This document shows positions 6,470 through 10,529 of a stretch of 10,529 nt of DNA, piece after piece. The notes below the pieces were generated by a model. It made no database searches and was not told where the DNA came from. It saw only the letters and a list, made by a program, of their open reading frames with translations. The translations under genes and the position numbers were made by a program. This stretch comes from G963674505 sp964575975 (GTDB lineage: Bacteria > Desulfobacterota > Desulfobacteria > Desulfobacterales > SKZT01): the NCBI GenBank assembly GCA_964575975.1, contig CAZNTU010000195.1, forward strand, positions 1 through 10,529, read 5' to 3'. Position 1 is the stretch's first letter, and every line of letters begins with the position of its first letter.

Positions 6470-8833
6470 GTGTCGAACGGCGACAGCATAGAGGCTCTGG
6501 CGCTCAACGCTCCGGTTCTGGAACAGCGGGTGACGCAGAAGGCGAGTTCCGAGGACTGGATACGCCGGGGATTGATCGCCCTGGCTTGCGTCTGGCTCCT
6601 GGCGGGAGTGGTGCTCCCGCTCCTGGAGGTCGTGGATCGGGCGACCCACGTGGAACTGGTCGCGAAAATCGAGGAACCCGCGGAACAGGAAAAATCGGAG
6701 GGCGATTTCAGAGGACAGGTGGACATCGCCGGACGAAGCGTCGTGCTCGTCCGGGAGAACGGGCAGCCGGTCCTCTATGTCGACAACAAACAGGTTCCGG
6801 TTCGGTCGGGAAGAGGGGAGGCCACCGGCATCGCGGTCGAACTGGGAGACGGGCGGATCGAAAAGGTGGTTTCCCGGCAGGCGCATCCGTCCGGCACGGT
6901 CAAAAGCGTCCTCGACGTCTCTCCCGTCGTTGTCGAGCGGGGGCCGGGCCAACGGTGGAAAATCGACGGAGAATATCTCCCTTCGGGGGAAAACTTGGTT
7001 CTCGTCAAGCGATACATCGGCCTGGCGAACTTCCTGGACTACTTCGGAATCAAGGGGATCTCCCAGGGCAAGGCGCTCCTTGCGGTCGGGTACGTCGTCC
7101 TGGCCGTCGTCCTGATCGCGATCTTCGCATTTTCGCTGCTCAAAAGAAGACGGGCGCTGGACCAAAACGGCATGCTGACGTTCGCGGTGCTGTCGATACT
7201 GGCAGTGCAGGCGTACGTCGCGGTGGAATACATCGCGGCGCACACGGAGAACTCGGGCCTGGCCCAGTCCGTTTGGAACAGCCTGAACGTGGCCGTGTGG
7301 AGCACGTTCTTCTCCGTGACGCTGGCGTTCGTCTACGCCTACGGGATTCATCGAACGCTCATGCCGGGAAAGAGCTTCTTCCGGGTGACGGCCATGATTC
7401 CGCTCTTCGCCCCCACCATGCTCTACGGATTGTCCCTGGTGTATCTTTTTGGAAACAAGGGCGTGGTCACCACGGGATTTTTCGACAAGTTTCCGTGGAT
7501 GGCCTGGGACATCGGGCTTTACGGATTCACGGGGATCGTGATCGCGGAGGTGGTGTTCGCGTTTCCGCCCGCGTTCATGATTTTGCTGGTGGCGCTGTCC
7601 AACACGGACGCGCGTCTTTACGAAGCGGCGGAAAGCCTCGGAGCGGGAAAGGCCAGGACTTTTTTCACCGTTACGATTCCCGGAGTGAAGTTCGGACTGC
7701 TCAGCGCGGTGTTCGTTTGCTTCACCCTGTCCTTCACGGATTTCGGGGCGCCCAAGGTGGTCGGGGGACAGTACAACATTCTGGCCGTGGACATCTACAA
7801 GCAGGTCGTCGGCCAGCAGAACTTCGGCATGGGAGCGACCGTGAGCATCATCCTTCTGATTCCCACCGTGCTCGCGTTCGTCGCGGACAGAATCGTGCAA
7901 AGACGCTCCGGCGCGGTAATCACGGCCAGAAGCGTCCCGTTGACGCCCAAGACGAACAAATTGCGCGATCTCGTGTTTTTCGCCGTGTGCTCGACCATAG
8001 CGGCGTTCATTCTGGTCATGGTCTTCATGGCGGGCGTGGCTTCGCTGGTGAAGATCTGGCCGTACGCCTTTACCAATCCCGAGACCTACCCGGAGTTGTG
8101 GACCTTGAAGCACTATTCTTTCAGCGGCGTGGGAGGGGGGGGATACGACGCCTTCTGGAACAGCGTCGTCGTGGCGGCGCTCACGGCCGTGTTCGGAACC
8201 GTGGTGACCTTCGTCAGCGCCTACCTGATCGAAAAGACCAAGGGAGTCTCCTGGCTGAAGCAGACGGCCTATTTCCTGTCGATCATTCCCTTGGCTCTGC
8301 CCGGACTGGTGATCGGCATCGCGTACATCTTCTTCTTCAACAGTCCCCGGATCGAGATTCCGTTTTCGGGTTGGGGGATTCCGAACCCGTTCAATTTCCT
8401 GTACGGCACGATGGCGATCCTGGTGGTTTGCAACGTCATTCATTTCTACACGGTCAGCTTTCTAACCGCGACGACGGCGCTTCGGCAGTTGGACAAGGAA
8501 TTCGAGGCCGTTTCCGAATCCATGTCGGTTCCGTTCTACAAAACCTTTTTCCGGGTGACGGTCCCGGTTTGCCTTCCGGCGATACTGGAAATCTCGGCCT
8601 ATTATTTCGTCAGCGCCATGGCGACGGTTTCCGCCGTCATTTTCCTGTACACCAGCGACATGCCGCTGGCCTCCGTCTCGGTGGTGAACATGGACGACGC
8701 GGGCGACACGGCCCCGGCCGCCGCCATGTGCATGTTGATCGTGCTGACGAACGTCTTGGTCAGAGGATTGATGGAGTTGGCGAGCTGGTTTTTGAAACGC
8801 CGTACCCAGCAGTGGAGAAGCGCGTCGGCATAA
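6470..8833 (+). CDS. phnU2: Fused two-module ABC permease with an unusual periplasmic insertion (phosphonate type)
   Basis: A 787-residue inner-membrane permease holding both transmembrane modules in one chain. Module 1 runs from about 265 to 475 with its ATPase-coupling loop YEAAESLGAGKARTFF (384-399). Module 2 runs from about 500 to 775 with FEAVSESMSVPFYKTFF (678-694), a less typical EAA loop. The general form matches FbpB/PhnU2 permeases, which are usually about 550 residues. The excess is N-terminal: after a first membrane segment (about 33-53) comes a polar, probably periplasmic region (about 58-180, beta-rich in look), then two extra hydrophobic segments (about 201-224 and 235-255) before module 1. 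The region is in frame with no sign of decay. The start is GTG at 6470 with a weak AGGGA 10 nt upstream, 6 nt after the ATPase stop, so coupling is likely. The substrate is inferred from neighbours. Confidence 0.9.
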   Translation: MSNGDSIEALALNAPVLEQRVTQKASSEDWIRRGLIALACVWLLAGVVLPLLEVVDRATHVELVAKIEEPAEQEKSEGDFRGQVDIAGRSVVLVRENGQPVLYVDNKQVPVRSGRGEATGIAVELGDGRIEKVVSRQAHPSGTVKSVLDVSPVVVERGPGQRWKIDGEYLPSGENLVLVKRYIGLANFLDYFGIKGISQGKALLAVGYVVLAVVLIAIFAFSLLKRRRALDQNGMLTFAVLSILAVQAYVAVEYIAAHTENSGLAQSVWNSLNVAVWSTFFSVTLAFVYAYGIHRTLMPGKSFFRVTAMIPLFAPTMLYGLSLVYLFGNKGVVTTGFFDKFPWMAWDIGLYGFTGIVIAEVVFAFPPAFMILLVALSNTDARLYEAAESLGAGKARTFFTVTIPGVKFGLLSAVFVCFTLSFTDFGAPKVVGGQYNILAVDIYKQVVGQQNFGMGATVSIILLIPTVLAFVADRIVQRRSGAVITARSVPLTPKTNKLRDLVFFAVCSTIAAFILVMVFMAGVASLVKIWPYAFTNPETYPELWTLKHYSFSGVGGGGYDAFWNSVVVAALTAVFGTVVTFVSAYLIEKTKGVSWLKQTAYFLSIIPLALPGLVIGIAYIFFFNSPRIEIPFSGWGIPNPFNFLYGTMAILVVCNVIHFYTVSFLTATTALRQLDKEFEAVSESMSVPFYKTFFRVTVPVCLPAILEISAYYFVSAMATVSAVIFLYTSDMPLASVSVVNMDDAGDTAPAAAMCMLIVLTNVLVRGLMELASWFLKRRTQQWRSASA

Positions 8834-8978
8834 CTTGCGAATCTTCGCTCAGGACGGTCCCCGACGCAACGGTAGCGTCGCCTTCCACGGCGGCGCGGCG
8901 CCTGCAAGACCGGCGGCGCCCATGGACTGCGCAGAAGGCCGTTGCTCAACATTCGGAATTGGACAAAACGAGGAGAAA
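8834..8978 (+). other. Structured intercistronic spacer before phnX
   Basis: 145 bp without a supportable gene. It has several inverted repeats: CGACGC/GCGTCG (8862-8867, 8875-8880), GGCGCC twice (8897-8902, 8915-8920), and an outer pair GCCTTC/GAAGGC (8880-8885, 8934-8939) that could enclose the second. No U-tract follows, so it is not an obvious terminator; it may act in mRNA processing or in differential expression of transporter and enzymes. The phnX frame stays open through it from a TTG at 8835, but the encoded peptide has no family resemblance. Confidence 0.45.
8970..8975 (+). promoter_or_regulatory. Ribosome binding site deciding the phnX start
   Basis: GAGGAG lies just upstream of the ATG at 8979 (AAA spacer, so slightly tight). 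It favours this start over the in-frame TTG at 8835. The resulting protein has the catalytic Asp-Lys-Asp spacing of known PhnX after a short lead. Confidence 0.7.
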
Positions 8979-9848
8979 ATGACTGGTATCTTCATCAGAA
9001 ACAAGCGTTACACAGGCCGCGTACAGGCCGTCGTCCTGGATTGGGCCGGCACGGCCGTCGATTACGGAAGCATCGGCCCCGTCGCCGTTTTCATAGAAGT
9101 TTTCAAACGACGCGGCGTGTCCGCCACCGTGGCGGAGGCCAGAAAATTCATGGGTCTCATGAAGAAGGACCACATCAGGGGCATGTGCTCCTTGGATTCC
9201 GTGAAAACCGGGTGGCTCGAGGCGAACGGCAAGGAACCGGACGAAAACGACATCGAAGCCATGTACCAGGAAACCGAAAAACTCATGGTCAAGGCCATCG
9301 CCGACCATTCCGACCCGATACCCGGTCTTCTCGACGCCGTTTCCGCTCTTCGCAGGCAAGACATAAAAATCGGGACGTCCACCGGCTATACCGCCCCCAT
9401 GATGGCCGTCCTGGTCCCGGAGGCCGCCCGCAAGGGATACCGGCCCGACGCCGCAGTTTGCTCGTCGGACGTCCCCGCCGGCCGCCCGTACCCTTGGATG
9501 TGCTACAAGAACGCCATCGACCTGCAAACATATCCCATGGAAGCCATGGTGAAAATAGGGGATACTCTCGCCGACATCGAGGAGGGGTTGAACGCCGGGA
9601 TGTGGACCGTTGGAGTTTGCAAGACCGGAAACGAACTGGGGCTTCCGCAAGAGGATGTGGAAAAACTGACGCCCGAAGAATTGCTCGAAACGCTGGCGTC
9701 CGTCGAATCGCGCTTCACCGTTGCCGGGGCTCATTATGCGATAGAAGGTGTCTGGGACATTCCGCGCGTGATCGAATCCGTGAACGAAAGATTGGCGCGC
9801 GGGATGCTTCCGGGGGACGAAAAAGAGGCCGGAGGAAAATCGTCGTGA
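8979..9848 (+). CDS. phnX: Phosphonoacetaldehyde hydrolase (phosphonatase)
   Basis: Cleaves the C-P bond of phosphonoacetaldehyde to acetaldehyde and phosphate in the cytoplasm; HAD-superfamily enzyme using a Schiff-base lysine and Mg2+. It has 289 residues. The nucleophile is Asp21 in VVLDWAGTAVDYGS, the Schiff-base lysine is Lys62 in MGLMKKDHIR, and the Mg2+ acid is Asp195 in KIGDTLADIEEG. The spacing 21-62-195 equals that of the Bacillus cereus enzyme (12-53-186), strong support for function. Also present are GTSTGYT (132-138) and the GRPYPWMCYKNA cap/core motif. The ATG at 8979 is supported by GAGGAG. The stop overlaps the next gene (GTGA), coupling it to the PLP enzyme that would supply its substrate. 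Confidence 0.97.
   Translation: MTGIFIRNKRYTGRVQAVVLDWAGTAVDYGSIGPVAVFIEVFKRRGVSATVAEARKFMGLMKKDHIRGMCSLDSVKTGWLEANGKEPDENDIEAMYQETEKLMVKAIADHSDPIPGLLDAVSALRRQDIKIGTSTGYTAPMMAVLVPEAARKGYRPDAAVCSSDVPAGRPYPWMCYKNAIDLQTYPMEAMVKIGDTLADIEEGLNAGMWTVGVCKTGNELGLPQEDVEKLTPEELLETLASVESRFTVAGAHYAIEGVWDIPRVIESVNERLARGMLPGDEKEAGGKSS
9831..9836 (+). promoter_or_regulatory. Ribosome binding site for the GTG-started PLP enzyme
   Basis: GGAGGA inside the 3' end of phnX, 8 nt before the GTG at 9845. It supports the non-ATG start and the 4-nt overlap with the phnX stop codon. Confidence 0.7.
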
Positions 9849-10529
9849 ACGAAAAAGAACGAAAAATCGATCTTTCCGAGGGAGACAGCAATCTTTCCCT
9901 CGCCAGAAAAAAGTGGCGGGACGGCATAATCGACGAACCAACGAGGGAATGGCTGGCCTTGGACGAAAAATATTTCGTTCGCCAGAGCCTTTCCACGCCC
10001 TGCCTTAACGTTCTAAAGGGTTGCGACGGCCCATTTTTGGAGGATTTGCGAGGCAGGCGCTATTTCGATTTCCATGGGAACAGTGTCCACCAGGTGGGCT
10101 TCTCCCATCCGAAGGTAGTCGCGGCCATAATCGATCAACTGCAAAAGCTTCCTTTTTGCACCCGCCGCTACACGAACATCCCCGCCATCGAGCTGGCCCG
10201 GAAACTCGCCGCGATCGCTCCCGGCGATCTATCGAAAGTCCTGTTCGCTCCCGGAGGGACGACAGCCGTGGGAATGGCCCTTAAGCTGGCGCGAGTCGCC
10301 ACTGGGAGATTCAAGACCGTTTCTATGTGGGACGCGTTTCACGGCGCGTCTCTGGACGTCATGTCCGTCAGCGGCGAAACCATGTTCAGAAAAGGGGTGG
10401 GGCCTCTGCTTGCGGGAACCTCGCTGGTTCCTCCCGCCGACCCGTACCGGTGCCTTTGGGACCCCGAGGGAAAGTGCGAGTCGTGCGGACTCAAATGCGC
10501 CGGCTACATCGATTACGTGCTGGAAAAGG
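9845..10529 (+). CDS. pbfA: PLP class-III-fold enzyme, probable (R)-1-hydroxy-2-aminoethylphosphonate ammonia-lyase (partial)
   Basis: The first 228 residues of a fold-type I PLP enzyme of the class III aminotransferase family, cut by the window end. Seen: DFHGNSVHQVGFSHPKV (75-91), PFCTRRYTN (104-111), the cofactor phosphate loop FAPGGTTAVGMALKLAR (134-150), the aromatic ring-stacking AFHGAS (164-169), and FRKGVGPLL. The PLP lysine lies beyond the edge. Coupling to phnX by GTGA overlap points to an enzyme that makes phosphonoacetaldehyde. The best match from memory is PbfA, which removes ammonia from (R)-1-hydroxy-2-aminoethylphosphonate; a class III aminotransferase acting on 2-aminoethylphosphonate is the alternative. 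PhnW is class V, so this is not PhnW. Cysteines 203, 211, 214 and 218 form a possible metal site. Start: GTG with GGAGGA 8 nt upstream. Confidence 0.72.
   Translation, partial: MNEKERKIDLSEGDSNLSLARKKWRDGIIDEPTREWLALDEKYFVRQSLSTPCLNVLKGCDGPFLEDLRGRRYFDFHGNSVHQVGFSHPKVVAAIIDQLQKLPFCTRRYTNIPAIELARKLAAIAPGDLSKVLFAPGGTTAVGMALKLARVATGRFKTVSMWDAFHGASLDVMSVSGETMFRKGVGPLLAGTSLVPPADPYRCLWDPEGKCESCGLKCAGYIDYVLEK

Noticed and set aside
5327..8443. Very long open frame (over 1000 codons) on the - strand opposite the ATPase and permease
   Set aside because: It is antisense to two clearly functional genes. Its translation is rich in Arg, His, Asp and Gln without family motifs or secondary-structure pattern, as expected from codon bias in a GC-rich genome.
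8835..8978. N-terminal extension of phnX from a TTG start
   Set aside because: The peptide does not resemble PhnX; the ATG at 8979 has GAGGAG before it and gives the normal distance to the catalytic aspartate.
6586..8982. Long + strand frame overlapping the permease in another phase
   Set aside because: Arg/Gly/His-rich nonsense composition without membrane segments, while the true frame has coherent permease modules.

Overview
The window looks like a Gram-negative bacterial accessory region of moderately high GC: there is a Tat-exported periplasmic enzyme, a predicted outer-membrane protein and a periplasmic binding-protein transporter. I cannot fix the taxon. All recognisable genes lie on the + strand except a decayed insertion sequence. 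No tRNA, rRNA, CRISPR array or clear rho-independent terminator was seen.

Layout. (1) 2-614: the 3' part of a decayed DDE transposase gene, truncated by the window edge and frameshifted near its end. (2) 640-3410: a two-gene copper-resistance unit, copA (Tat-exported multicopper oxidase) and copB (outer-membrane copper-resistance protein). An out-of-phase 23-bp tandem repeat sits inside copA. (3) 3452-4149: a dead IS1-family element on the - strand with an internal deletion and a frameshift. (4) 4150-4322: a leader region with a candidate promoter whose -35 lies in the IS1 end, and a strong stem-loop. (5) 4323-10529: a phosphonate import and degradation operon. It encodes a periplasmic binding protein, an ABC ATPase, a large two-module permease, phosphonoacetaldehyde hydrolase (phnX), and a PLP class-III-fold enzyme best matched to PbfA, (R)-1-hydroxy-2-aminoethylphosphonate ammonia-lyase, which runs off the right edge.

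How the genes work together. CopA and CopB would handle copper in the periplasm and outer membrane; no copper sensor or copC/copD is in the window. In the second unit the ABC transporter would bring in 2-aminoethylphosphonate or its hydroxylated form. The PLP enzyme would release ammonia to give phosphonoacetaldehyde, and PhnX would cleave the C-P bond to acetaldehyde and phosphate. No PhnW transaminase is visible. ATGA and GTGA overlaps and short gaps tie most genes together; the exception is a structured 145-bp spacer before phnX.

The most unusual items are the permease (787 residues, with a roughly 120-residue soluble segment and an extra membrane-segment pair), a four-cysteine cluster in the PLP enzyme, the possible IS1-hybrid promoter, and the repeat inside copA.
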